The notes beneath the pieces are model-generated. The model was not told the DNA's origin. It searched no databases and saw only the letters and a list, made by a program, of their open reading frames with translations. DNA of 43,057 bases, taken from an uncultured Prevotellaceae bacterium (GTDB lineage Bacteria > Bacteroidota > Bacteroidia > Bacteroidales > Muribaculaceae). A program made the translations under genes and the position numbers. Below are positions 23,206 through 31,587 of this stretch, one piece after another (within the stretch, counting starts at the first letter, position 1; every line of letters begins with the position of its first letter). The stretch is from positions 1 to 43,057 of the forward strand of contig CAJLMA010000015.1 in the NCBI GenBank assembly GCA_905207705.1, in the 5' to 3' direction.

Positions 23206-23281
23206 TTTTAGACTTCAGGCATAGCTATTATTGGTTAAAATCGCATGGTTAATGACAAACGATTTTGCCTATAAATGGCGA

Positions 23282-23312
23282 TTGTGATATTTTATGCACG
23301 GCTGTAATTTTG
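23282..23312 (+). promoter_or_regulatory. promoter of the xusABC-like operon
   Basis: TTG (23282-23284), a 20-bp spacer and TAATTTTG (23305-23312), 18 bp before the receptor's ATG. No palindromic Fur box is obvious to me, though iron control would be expected. Confidence 0.7.
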
Positions 23313-23330
23313 CAGCTAAAAAGTGAACAA

Positions 23331-25754
23331 ATGAGGTTAAGATTCTATAAGTTTGATAGTGAACCAAAATCGGGAACAAGTCGCATACTGTTGTTTGTTG
23401 TGTTACTCTTTGCCGCTATGGGTGTGTCGACTGCTAAGCCTCTATTCCAGTTGAAAGTAGATGTGGTGGATGCCGTTACCGGAATGGGGATGGAATATGC
23501 CACAGTGGAAGTGAGTTCAGCTCAAGATGGAACATTTGTCTCTGGCGGTTCCACCGACGCGTCGGGTAGATTCGCTATTGGTTTGGCCGAAGGGAAATAT
23601 CATGTAAGGGCATCATTTGTAGGGTATGCTGCCAATGGCAAGGATGTGACAGTATCGGGTGATGATGTCGAGAATGTGGAACTGAGGTTGGAAAAACAGG
23701 GTATGACGCTTAATGAGGTGGTGGTGAACGGTCTCAGCCAGGCCGAAAAAGTGCAACGACTGGCTTACAATGTGTCTTTGATAGAGACGACCAAATTAAA
23801 GAATACCTCGCTCGACCTTTCGGGAGTCATAGACAAAATAAGTGGAGTAAAGGTGCGACAAAGCGGTGGAGTCGGCTCGGAAGCAAATGTTACGCTTAAC
23901 GGCTTTTCGGGTCGCCATGTGAAGATATTTATCGACGGTGTACCCATGGAGGGTATGAGTTCGGCTTTCGGCCTTAGCAACATCCCGGCAGGCCTTGCAA
24001 AGCGCGTGGAGGTGTATAAGGGCGTAGTGCCAATCGAGCTGGGAGGAGATGCGCTGGGAGGAGCTATCAATATAGTCACCGACGATAATCGTCGCACTCG
24101 TGTCAACGCTTCTTATTCATTTGGTTCGTTCAATACGCACAAGACCAATGCTTATGCCGAATGGACTTCACCCAAAGGCTTTTACATATCGTTCAATGCC
24201 TATCAGAATTATTCTGACAACGATTATAAGGTCGATATAGACAGTTATACCGATCTTGAGTCTCATGCCGAAATAAAGGGACATTTTCGCGTGCGTCGTT
24301 TTCATGCCATGTATCACAATGAAGCCGGGATATTAAAGGTGGGAGTTGTCGACAAACCGTTTGCCGACAGACTTCTCATAGGATTTACCGGAGGTTACGA
24401 GTACAAGCAGATACAGAATGCAGCAACAATGTCGTATGTTTATGGCGCACGATATTCAACTGCTAATACGTTAATGCCTCAATTGACGTATCGCAAGCGA
24501 TTTGACCTGCTTAAAGGGCTGACTGTTAGCTTTAACGGTAACTTCAATTTCGGACAGTCGTATGCCGCCGATACGGCTCGAGCCAATTATAACTGGCTTG
24601 GGGAGCGTGGTCCAGACAAAGGCTCGCCCGGAGAATTGCAGTATATGAAAAATCGTTATCGCGACAATAACGGTGCCGCCAATCTTTCGGTAGTACTTTT
24701 CCCTTCCGAGGGGCATTCGGTGTCAGTTAGTTCTACATTTACCACATTTTCTCGATCAAACAAGGATGAGACTGTTGTTCCTGCCGTGTATGACGAGCCT
24801 CAGACGAGCAGAAAGACAGTAACGGGGATGAGTTATAAGTTTGATTATAATGATATATGGAATGCTTCGGTGTTCATGAAAAATTACATCAATCATCTTG
24901 AAGCATATTTAGACCCGGATGGCGGTACCGATTACAGGCATTACAGCGATACGCAGGTAAATTGGGGTGGAGGCCTTGCAACGACATATTTCCTCAACAA
25001 GGATGCTCAACTCAGGTTCTCGTATGAATATGCCTTGCGACTGCCTACGAGTCGCGAATTGTTTGGTTCGGGAGATGATCTTGAACGAGGCAACACCAGT
25101 CTTAAACCTGAAAGCAGCAATAATGTGAATGTAAGTGCGACAGTCAGTCCAATAAATGTTAACGGACATAGGTTGACGGTAGATGCTGCGTTTCAATTTC
25201 GTCAAATAAATGACTACATAAGGCGGACAACCAATGTGGACAATGGCAGGGCTATGTCAAACAATGAAGGTGGTGTGCGGAATATAGGAGGTGACTTCGG
25301 CGTGCGCTATATGTACAACGACATATTTTACGTCGGCGGAAATTTCAGCTATTTCGACATGCGCAGCATGACACGGTACAACTCAGGCTCACAGGTGGAG
25401 AGCCTTAATTACAAGAAGCGCATCCCGGCCATCCCTTATATGTATGGCAATGCCGAAGCCGGTGTAACGTTGCGCAATTTGTTGATGAAGGGTTCCTCGC
25501 TCGGCATAAATTACATGATGAGTTATGTGCATGATTTTAGCTACGAGTGGGACACCTATAATAACGACGATTACACGGTTCCCACGCAATTGTCGCATGA
25601 CATATACATAAGTTACAATTTTGGCCGCAAGCAGGAGTTTACCGTATCGGCCGAATGCCTGAACATATTTGACGAGCGACTGTACGACAATTTCAAGATG
25701 CAGAAACCCGGTAGGTCATTCGCTATAAAAATAGGATACAATTTCAGTAAATAA
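23331..25754 (+). CDS. xusA: TonB-dependent outer-membrane receptor, XusA-like
   Basis: An 807-residue outer-membrane protein from the ATG at 23331. The signal peptide (ILLFVVLLFAAMGVSTA) is followed by a carboxypeptidase-regulatory-like beta domain (VDVVDAVTGMGMEYATVEVS...GYAANGKDV). The TonB plug comes next: TLNEVVVNG, LSGVIDKISGVKVRQSGGVG, FIDGVPM, VEVYKGVVPIELGGDALGGA. The rest is a 22-strand barrel ending in FAIKIGYNFSK, with a terminal aromatic motif. It imports a ligand using TonB energy. The order with a DUF4374 lipoprotein and a PepSY membrane protein is that of xusABC, which takes up ferric enterobactin-type xenosiderophores in Bacteroides. The symbol is given by gene context, not by alignment. 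Confidence 0.85.
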   Translation: MRLRFYKFDSEPKSGTSRILLFVVLLFAAMGVSTAKPLFQLKVDVVDAVTGMGMEYATVEVSSAQDGTFVSGGSTDASGRFAIGLAEGKYHVRASFVGYAANGKDVTVSGDDVENVELRLEKQGMTLNEVVVNGLSQAEKVQRLAYNVSLIETTKLKNTSLDLSGVIDKISGVKVRQSGGVGSEANVTLNGFSGRHVKIFIDGVPMEGMSSAFGLSNIPAGLAKRVEVYKGVVPIELGGDALGGAINIVTDDNRRTRVNASYSFGSFNTHKTNAYAEWTSPKGFYISFNAYQNYSDNDYKVDIDSYTDLESHAEIKGHFRVRRFHAMYHNEAGILKVGVVDKPFADRLLIGFTGGYEYKQIQNAATMSYVYGARYSTANTLMPQLTYRKRFDLLKGLTVSFNGNFNFGQSYAADTARANYNWLGERGPDKGSPGELQYMKNRYRDNNGAANLSVVLFPSEGHSVSVSSTFTTFSRSNKDETVVPAVYDEPQTSRKTVTGMSYKFDYNDIWNASVFMKNYINHLEAYLDPDGGTDYRHYSDTQVNWGGGLATTYFLNKDAQLRFSYEYALRLPTSRELFGSGDDLERGNTSLKPESSNNVNVSATVSPINVNGHRLTVDAAFQFRQINDYIRRTTNVDNGRAMSNNEGGVRNIGGDFGVRYMYNDIFYVGGNFSYFDMRSMTRYNSGSQVESLNYKKRIPAIPYMYGNAEAGVTLRNLLMKGSSLGINYMMSYVHDFSYEWDTYNNDDYTVPTQLSHDIYISYNFGRKQEFTVSAECLNIFDERLYDNFKMQKPGRSFAIKIGYNFSK

Positions 25755-25772
25755 TAATAAAATCATAAAGAT

Positions 25773-27203
25773 ATGGATAAGAGATTTAAAATGGCAAGTT
25801 GGTCGAGCCTGTTGTTGATGGCTCTTGCACTTGTATCGTGCGAGGAAGATGTGAAAGGTGGTAACGGTGAGAATGGTCCTGAATGGGGCGGAGAGGAAGT
25901 TTCGAGCCAATATGTGGTGTTGAGTTCGTCGGGGGAGAGTAACGGGGTATATCTTCAACAGGTTACAGACCCGACTCAAGGTTCTCTTGACGCAACAATG
26001 AATCTCAATAATCGTATTTTCAACGATGGTGGAAACAATATCGATTTTGTAGCTTATGGCAACAAGGCATTGATAGCTATGGCTTATCCCTCACAAGGAG
26101 GAACTACTGCAAGTTACAAGACTCGTGCTTACAAACTCGACAGTCGCGGCAATGTGGTGCAATATGGAAACGATTTGAGTCTTGACGGTGATGTAAAGGC
26201 TCGTGGAATCTACAACAATTATCTCATAGGAATGTCTGACCAGACTGAAGACATAGGTTCTGTCACAGGCCATTTTGAAAAGGTTAAATTTATCCAACTC
26301 GATGATTTCGCTAGTGTTAAGGTAGATGGAATCATTCGTTGCGACAATTATGATTCTGAGCCCAATATCTATATGAAAGCCGATGGCAAGGAAGCTGAGG
26401 CTTGGGGTGTGGGCGACATAGCGCAATACAAAGATTATGTGTTGGTGTCTTATTTTACAAAATACCGCATGAGCGATCAAGCCATGACAAAGGCTAAGGC
26501 CACTTTCAGCACCGACCTTGCCAATAACTTGTATCTGGGCGTTTACAAGTTTGACCCTAACGATCCCGACAAAGAGTATTTGAAGTATCAAAATTGCATA
26601 GTTCGTAAAAGCAGTGATTATCCAGGGCAGGAGGCCGGTCAGATAAAAGGTAATTTGCGTTCTCGTACAGAAAGTGGCATTGAAGTTGTGGGCGATGAAA
26701 TTTACCTGTTTTGCCAAAGCACATTGTCAAACAAGGGCAGTGAAGCTACCGAAGTTCCTTCAGCCGTGTTGAGAATAAGCGGTGATAACATCAAGGATGG
26801 TAAACCTGTGGGAATCGATGACGATTATTATGTGAATCTTGTCGAAAAGACAGGACATTACATGTGGAAGACATTTTATCTCGGTGATAACAAATTCTGC
26901 TTGCAAATGTTTACACAAGAAGGTGCGGCAGGCGTGGCCGAGGGGTCTCATTATGTGTTCGGCATATTCGACGTTAAGACTCAGCAATATACCGAGGTTA
27001 CGGGATTGCCCGAGCCGGCTGACATTGCCGATATAGCTCTTGCCAATGCAATAGATACTGAAAAGCATGAGATTACCATTGAAGTCAAACACAGCAATGC
27101 GATGAGGCCGGCATTGTACACAATAAATTCCGACGGTGTCGCTACTCGTGGCATGGAAGTTGTGACCGAAGCAATCAATGGCGTGGGATTGTTGAAGAAA
27201 TAA
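25773..27203 (+). CDS. xusB: DUF4374 surface lipoprotein, XusB-like
   Basis: A 476-residue lipoprotein. The lipobox LVSC places the lipidated residue at Cys23, and the following EED is the acidic export signal typical of surface-exposed Bacteroidetes lipoproteins. The body is a beta-propeller-like DUF4374 domain (YVVLSSSGESNGVYLQQVTD, GYGNKALIAMAYPSQGG-like strands, then TGHYMWKTFYLGDNKF). In Bacteroides the homologue XusB binds ferric siderophore and hands it to XusA. It starts 18 bp after the receptor stop and ends 12 bp before the PepSY gene, so the three are one operon. Siderophore binding here is inferred from family and context. Confidence 0.85.
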   Translation: MDKRFKMASWSSLLLMALALVSCEEDVKGGNGENGPEWGGEEVSSQYVVLSSSGESNGVYLQQVTDPTQGSLDATMNLNNRIFNDGGNNIDFVAYGNKALIAMAYPSQGGTTASYKTRAYKLDSRGNVVQYGNDLSLDGDVKARGIYNNYLIGMSDQTEDIGSVTGHFEKVKFIQLDDFASVKVDGIIRCDNYDSEPNIYMKADGKEAEAWGVGDIAQYKDYVLVSYFTKYRMSDQAMTKAKATFSTDLANNLYLGVYKFDPNDPDKEYLKYQNCIVRKSSDYPGQEAGQIKGNLRSRTESGIEVVGDEIYLFCQSTLSNKGSEATEVPSAVLRISGDNIKDGKPVGIDDDYYVNLVEKTGHYMWKTFYLGDNKFCLQMFTQEGAAGVAEGSHYVFGIFDVKTQQYTEVTGLPEPADIADIALANAIDTEKHEITIEVKHSNAMRPALYTINSDGVATRGMEVVTEAINGVGLLKK

Positions 27204-27215
27204 ACAAATTCTTGA

Positions 27216-28319
27216 ATGTTGTTAAAGAAAATACATTTATGGCTGTCTGTCCCCATAGGGCTGGTTATATCCTTAATCTGCCTTACGGGGGCAGCACTAG
27301 TTTTTGAACGGGAAATTACAGCATCGGTAAACAAGCATTTGTACGAAGTAAAATTTCCAAAAGGTGCTGAGACGTTGCCTATTCCCGAGTTGATTACAAA
27401 GGTGACGGAACAACTTCCTGGCTCGTTGAAACTGTCGTCAATCGAAGTGCCAAAAGATGCCGATGCCGCATGGCTGCTTAAATTTGACGGTGTAGGCAAG
27501 AGCCAGTTGAGCGTAGACCCTTATACCGGTGAGATTAAAGGGTGGGTTAAGAGCTTGCCTTTCTTTCAAACGATGCGACAATTGCATAGGTGGCTGATGG
27601 ATGTCCCTCCGAGCAAAGGAGATAAAACCGTCGGTAAGGTTGTTGTCGGGGTCTCCACATTGCTGATGGTTGTGATACTTGTTACAGGGGTGGTAATATG
27701 GTGGCCTAAGTCACGCAAGATGTTGCAAAATCGACTTAAAGTATCAACAGGCAAAGGAAGATGGCGTTTCCTGTATGACAGTCATGTATCGTTAGGTATT
27801 TATGCTTCGGTATTCTTGTTGTTGATGGCCTTGACAGGTCCTACATGGTCGTTTCAGTGGTATCGTACAGGTTTCTATGCTTTATTTGGAGCCTCTACGC
27901 CTTCAGGTGGCAAGACCATATCTGGTAAAGGTGGAAAAGCATCGATCAACGAATCTGAAATTAATTTTGAGGCATGGGACATCGCCGTGTCGGCTTTACG
28001 CGAAACCTGTCCCGAGCATGGTTCTTTATTGGTGTCTAACGGAAATGTCACTATTCTTGAAAAAGATGCGAAGAATGGGGATAAAGTATCATTTGACCCA
28101 CATAACGGGGAGATAAAGGCAGTGAAAGTGCATGACGAGTCACAGCGTCCCATATCGATGAAGATGAAAGGCTTGATTTATTCTTTGCATACAGGCCTGT
28201 GGGGAGGAATTGCCACTCAAGTACTGTATTTCATGGCAGCGTTTATAGGCGGTATATTACCATTGACGGGTTACTACTTGTGGATAAAAAGGCTTATGCG
28301 AAAAAAGCGTGCGAGGTAA
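27216..28319 (+). CDS. xusC: PepSY-associated inner-membrane protein, XusC-like
   Basis: A 367-residue protein with four main membrane segments: residues 8-30 (SVPIGLVISLICLTGAALVF), near 145-167, near 195-215, and near 335-356. The first opens KKIHLWLSVPIG, the hallmark of PepSY_TM proteins. The conserved histidines in HLWLS, QLHRWLMDVP, DSHVSLG and LHTGLWGG are in the usual places for haem or metal binding and ferric reduction. Two periplasmic PepSY-like segments lie between. It is the third gene of the xus-like operon and probably reduces or processes the imported iron at the inner membrane. It converges with the DUF115 gene, 18 bp away, with no clear terminator. Confidence 0.85.
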   Translation: MLLKKIHLWLSVPIGLVISLICLTGAALVFEREITASVNKHLYEVKFPKGAETLPIPELITKVTEQLPGSLKLSSIEVPKDADAAWLLKFDGVGKSQLSVDPYTGEIKGWVKSLPFFQTMRQLHRWLMDVPPSKGDKTVGKVVVGVSTLLMVVILVTGVVIWWPKSRKMLQNRLKVSTGKGRWRFLYDSHVSLGIYASVFLLLMALTGPTWSFQWYRTGFYALFGASTPSGGKTISGKGGKASINESEINFEAWDIAVSALRETCPEHGSLLVSNGNVTILEKDAKNGDKVSFDPHNGEIKAVKVHDESQRPISMKMKGLIYSLHTGLWGGIATQVLYFMAAFIGGILPLTGYYLWIKRLMRKKRAR

Positions 28320-28337
28320 TATGTTGCCTCTCATCAT

Positions 28338-29204
28338 TTAATCATTAACATTTTCTCTCGGGAACGCATCGATAAAGCTCCCGGGAGTTATGTTTATTAT
28401 GCTTGCGCCTATGTGCTTGGCATAGCGTGCTATTGTGAAATAAGACTTGAATGCAACATAGAAGCTGTATATGATTGTGTGTAGTGGATAGTGCATGTAC
28501 TCGGTCTTTACACGTTGTATTTCCTTGTCGTCCTCTTTGTAGAAGTGTGGCTGGATAGATACTACGTTGTTGTCGTCGTCGACCGACAGCGTTTTCATCC
28601 ACGAATGGTCGGCTCCTGCAATATATATCTTTTTATACCCCATTTGCATGGCCATCATTATGGATGGAATCAGCACGTTTCTTGGACGAGGCATTCCGAG
28701 TCCCGATGAGAACAAAAGGTTCTCGATTGTTTTCAGTCCTTCGACCGGAGTGGTGTTGTAATGTATTATTGATACATGGCGATTGCCGGCAAGCGATGCA
28801 AGGCGGTCGACCTTTGTTTTTATGCGAGCCGGGACAAAAAGTGTCATGTCCCAATCGACATTAGACAGGCGTTGCCATAACTTTTCAACATTGGGCTGGT
28901 CGGTAGCGTTGAAGAAGTGTGGGTCGGCAAGCAGATAATAACGAGGCTTGAGTGAGAAAAATATGTCGGCACATGCCGCAAAATTCACTGCAAGCAGGTT
29001 GTGCCTGGCAAGGAATTTGCCGGCATGAGATATCGTGTCGTTGAGCGACGGGCCGTTCCCCAAGATTACTATTCCGCGCGAGAGTTCTTCTTTGCTGCAT
29101 ACAGGCTTATGCAAGAAAAATCGTGACAGCAATATAATTTTTATAAGGCTCAGCAGCGATTGCCACAATGCTGCGCATGTGTGCGACAGTTTATCTAACA
29201 TCAT
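28338..29204 (-). CDS. DUF115/MAF-like glycan-associated protein
   Basis: A 288-residue protein with one N-terminal hydrophobic stretch. The glycine-rich segment RGIVILGNGPSLNDTI (near residues 43-58) is the nucleotide-sugar/Rossmann signature of the DUF115 family (also in motility-associated factor sugar transferases). Later segments KPRYYLLADPHFF, NVLIPSIMMAMQMGYKKIYIAGADHSW and YSFYVAFKSYFTIARYAKHIGASIINITPGSF follow the same family. Such proteins are typically encoded in surface-glycan loci as sialic-acid-like or other glycosyltransferases. It is the third gene of the minus-strand operon that starts at 31457. The acceptor is unknown. Confidence 0.75.
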   Translation of the reverse strand: MMLDKLSHTCAALWQSLLSLIKIILLSRFFLHKPVCSKEELSRGIVILGNGPSLNDTISHAGKFLARHNLLAVNFAACADIFFSLKPRYYLLADPHFFNATDQPNVEKLWQRLSNVDWDMTLFVPARIKTKVDRLASLAGNRHVSIIHYNTTPVEGLKTIENLLFSSGLGMPRPRNVLIPSIMMAMQMGYKKIYIAGADHSWMKTLSVDDDNNVVSIQPHFYKEDDKEIQRVKTEYMHYPLHTIIYSFYVAFKSYFTIARYAKHIGASIINITPGSFIDAFPRENVND

Positions 29205-29228
29205 CTGTGTGAAATTTTGCTTGGTTGC

Positions 29229-29993
29229 TTATTTCTTGAAGAAATGTTTTAATGCGAAAAGGTATCGTGCGGCCAGCAGGAAATAGGATGACTTGACATT
29301 GTTCTCACGCAACGCACGTCGTTTTTCGATCCAGTTTGTGTATAGCCTGTTTCGCCATTTCGTGCTAACTCCTCCCGATTGCATGGCAACCATATCCACC
29401 GGCAAATATACCGCTTTTAACTTTGTGTTCCACAATGTACGCACGAAAAATTCAAAATCGGCAGCGAGTTTATAGTCTTCGCGATAGTAGCCGTAGCTCT
29501 CGAACACGTCTCGACGGACATAAAGCGACGGATGTGGTGGCGCGAAGCCGAATTTCAGCAAACTTGGCTTGAAATTTTTTGCTGAATAATACCGAGTCGT
29601 TAAATCTGTTCGGGGGGGGGTAAAATAGTGAATATCAGCGTATAACATTTCGTTGTCGGCATTGTTGCCGACAAAATTGCTTGCGACGAGATCGATGATT
29701 TGCGGCGATGTGAACATGTCGTCGGCATTGAGCATGCCTATTATCTCTCCCGATGAGTGCCTTATGCCAAAGTTGGCTGCTTCATATATAGAGGACTTGT
29801 CGAGCACATGAATTTTCATGCGTCCGTTGAAATATTTCTGTGCAGTCTTGGCTATTTCGATGGTGTCGTCGTTGCTGCCTCCGTCGACAAAGATATATTC
29901 AATGTCGCCGTATGTTTGGGACAAGACGCTTTCAATTGTGCGTTTTATGGTAGATGCATTGTTGAGTGCGACTGTTATTATGCTTATGGTCAT
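29229..29993 (-). CDS. family 2 glycosyltransferase (WcaA/WcaE-like)
   Basis: A 254-residue enzyme. The GT-A fold signature is MTISIITVALNNASTIKRTI, then SVLSQTYGDIEYIFVDGGSNDDT, with the DxD-like segment GMLNADDMF near residue 86. FAPPHPSLYVRRDVFESYGYYRED is the conserved acceptor-side motif of this GT2 subgroup. It adds a sugar to a lipid-linked surface glycan. The coding strand contains nine consecutive C (29620-29612), read as ACC CCC CCC CGA at about residues 125-128, in frame here. Slippage of one base would truncate the enzyme before its acceptor half. It is the middle gene of the 31457-28338 operon. Confidence 0.9.
   Translation of the reverse strand: MTISIITVALNNASTIKRTIESVLSQTYGDIEYIFVDGGSNDDTIEIAKTAQKYFNGRMKIHVLDKSSIYEAANFGIRHSSGEIIGMLNADDMFTSPQIIDLVASNFVGNNADNEMLYADIHYFTPPRTDLTTRYYSAKNFKPSLLKFGFAPPHPSLYVRRDVFESYGYYREDYKLAADFEFFVRTLWNTKLKAVYLPVDMVAMQSGGVSTKWRNRLYTNWIEKRRALRENNVKSSYFLLAARYLFALKHFFKK
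29612..29620 (-). repeat. C9 homopolymer inside the glycosyltransferase gene
   Basis: Nine G on the plus strand (C on the coding strand) lie in the middle of the GT2 gene. Runs of this length are prone to slipped-strand mispairing and are used for on/off switching of surface-glycan genes in other bacteria. The nine-base state keeps the full frame. Homopolymer runs are also sequencing-error prone. Confidence 0.7.
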
Positions 29994-30026
29994 ATTTGTA
30001 TTAGGTCGTGTTATAGTAATTGGTAT

Positions 30027-31457
30027 TTATGATGATTGCAGCGCATGGCAAGTTATTAAAGTCGCCGACACGAGCAGGCAATAGGCTGTGGCATAAGTTG
30101 CCACAAGACGTCGTGGTTTATGTTTTTTAATGTGGTGCAGCGAGTATATTGCCAATGGTATCATGAATGGAACGAATGGCAAAATGTATCGTGACACTGT
30201 GCCGGCATACAAGTAGGCTGGCACGAGGTAGCAAAACAAAGTCCATAATGCCCATAATTGAAGCGGTGTGTCGCTTTTGTGCCACAAGAACAGGAAATAG
30301 AATATTATGATTCCGCCTATTGCATACCAAGGGTATGACACATGGCTGAAAAACTGTGCGAAGCCGAATGGCGTGTCGCGCATGTAATTCCAAGGGAATG
30401 GCACGAAGAACTGCACTGTGGCTGTTACCGGCAATAACAATATTCTTGACATTGGAGGTTTATCGAAGTAATTGCCGATTATATTCTTATAAGCATCATG
30501 GCGGTCGAGGTTCAGATAGTTTGCCGACATTGCTTGAGTGTCGGTAATCATGCCGGCAGGCGACACATATTTGGAATCATATCCGGTGATTGATTCATTG
30601 GCAATGTAGCAAGCAACTATAATGAGCGATGTTATTAAGGCAATCCGAATGTTGCGCCTTGGCTTGTGTAGCATTAACAATATTATTCCGGCAAGGACGA
30701 AGAACAGCAAGTGCGAGCGCGAGAATGCAAGCAACACGCTCCCTGACAAGAATACAAATGCCGGCTTGAAGCCTTTGCCTGCGAACAGGTCGCATAGCGA
30801 CAGCATAATAACGACCAGCGAAAAGTAAATGACAGGTTCGCGAAGCAGCAATGAGCCGTGTACCATGAAATTGCAAACGGCTGTGTTGAGGAGCATTGCC
30901 ACGGTGCTTATGTGGGATTTTGATGCTTTGGGCATTCTGTTATGAAGCAATGTCGTCGCGAGCCGGCCTCCGAGGATGATTGACATGAGAGTGAGCAGCA
31001 TATTGGCTGCAAGAGGATAAACGATGCTCACTCCGAGTAATTTCCATAATCCGGCAGTAATGAACGGCAATGAAGGGTGTGGAATGTCGCCGATATCCAA
31101 TGTCCCGTCGTATAGGCCAAGTGATTGGGCGAAATATCTATTGGCATCATGGTTTATGAGCAATGGCGTTGCGGCAGAGTATCCCGGAGCGGCCGTATAG
31201 GTGTGAATGTTGAGGATTATGAATGAAGCAAGGATTGTGCCGGCCAGTAATAGGACGAGCCTTCCGGAATTGTCGGCCACTTCCGATTTGTCGTAAATGA
31301 AGCAGGCTGTCAGGTATGCTGTCGTGCAGGAGAATAAGGATATGATTGCCGTGATTGTGTCGCATAATGTGAAAGCCAGTAACGTAATGAATATGAGTGC
31401 CGCAATGGTACAACAGGTTAATGCCCGTTGAGGCATGTAATAGGTTGATGTCGTCAT
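30027..31457 (-). CDS. polytopic membrane protein of a glycan operon (polymerase or GT-C type)
   Basis: A 476-residue protein with about 11-12 hydrophobic segments. Between the third and fourth is a loop (HDANRYFAQSLGLYDGTLDIGDIPHPSLPFI), and another long loop (YDSKYVSPAGMITDTQAMSANYLNLDRHD) lies before the C-terminal helices. This layout resembles GT-C/ArnT-like glycosyltransferases or O-antigen-polymerase-type proteins, but I see no decisive motif for either. It is the first gene of a three-gene minus-strand operon with a GT2 and a DUF115 protein, about 35 bp upstream of the GT2 gene, which supports a role in surface-glycan assembly. A good promoter lies just upstream. Confidence 0.7.
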   Translation of the reverse strand: MTTSTYYMPQRALTCCTIAALIFITLLAFTLCDTITAIISLFSCTTAYLTACFIYDKSEVADNSGRLVLLLAGTILASFIILNIHTYTAAPGYSAATPLLINHDANRYFAQSLGLYDGTLDIGDIPHPSLPFITAGLWKLLGVSIVYPLAANMLLTLMSIILGGRLATTLLHNRMPKASKSHISTVAMLLNTAVCNFMVHGSLLLREPVIYFSLVVIMLSLCDLFAGKGFKPAFVFLSGSVLLAFSRSHLLFFVLAGIILLMLHKPRRNIRIALITSLIIVACYIANESITGYDSKYVSPAGMITDTQAMSANYLNLDRHDAYKNIIGNYFDKPPMSRILLLPVTATVQFFVPFPWNYMRDTPFGFAQFFSHVSYPWYAIGGIIIFYFLFLWHKSDTPLQLWALWTLFCYLVPAYLYAGTVSRYILPFVPFMIPLAIYSLHHIKKHKPRRLVATYATAYCLLVSATLITCHALQSS

Positions 31458-31476
31458 TTCTGTTTAAAGGTTATTG

Positions 31477-31507
31477 CAAATATAATCTATATCATGGAAA
31501 ACTGCAA
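31477..31507 (-). promoter_or_regulatory. promoter of the glycan operon
   Basis: On the minus strand TTG (31507-31505), a 20-bp spacer and TATATTTG (31484-31477), ending 20 bp before the ATG at 31457. Confidence 0.8.
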
Positions 31508-31587
31508 TTGGGTTTATGGACTTGGGTTAATACTTTTTGATTGTTATTGCGATGAATGTGCGACCATATCTTTGTGGAAAAACAGTC

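Noticed and set aside
26091..26717. 208-codon minus-strand frame antisense to the DUF4374 gene
   Set aside because: The plus strand carries the lipobox and DUF4374 features. The antisense product has no recognisable motif.
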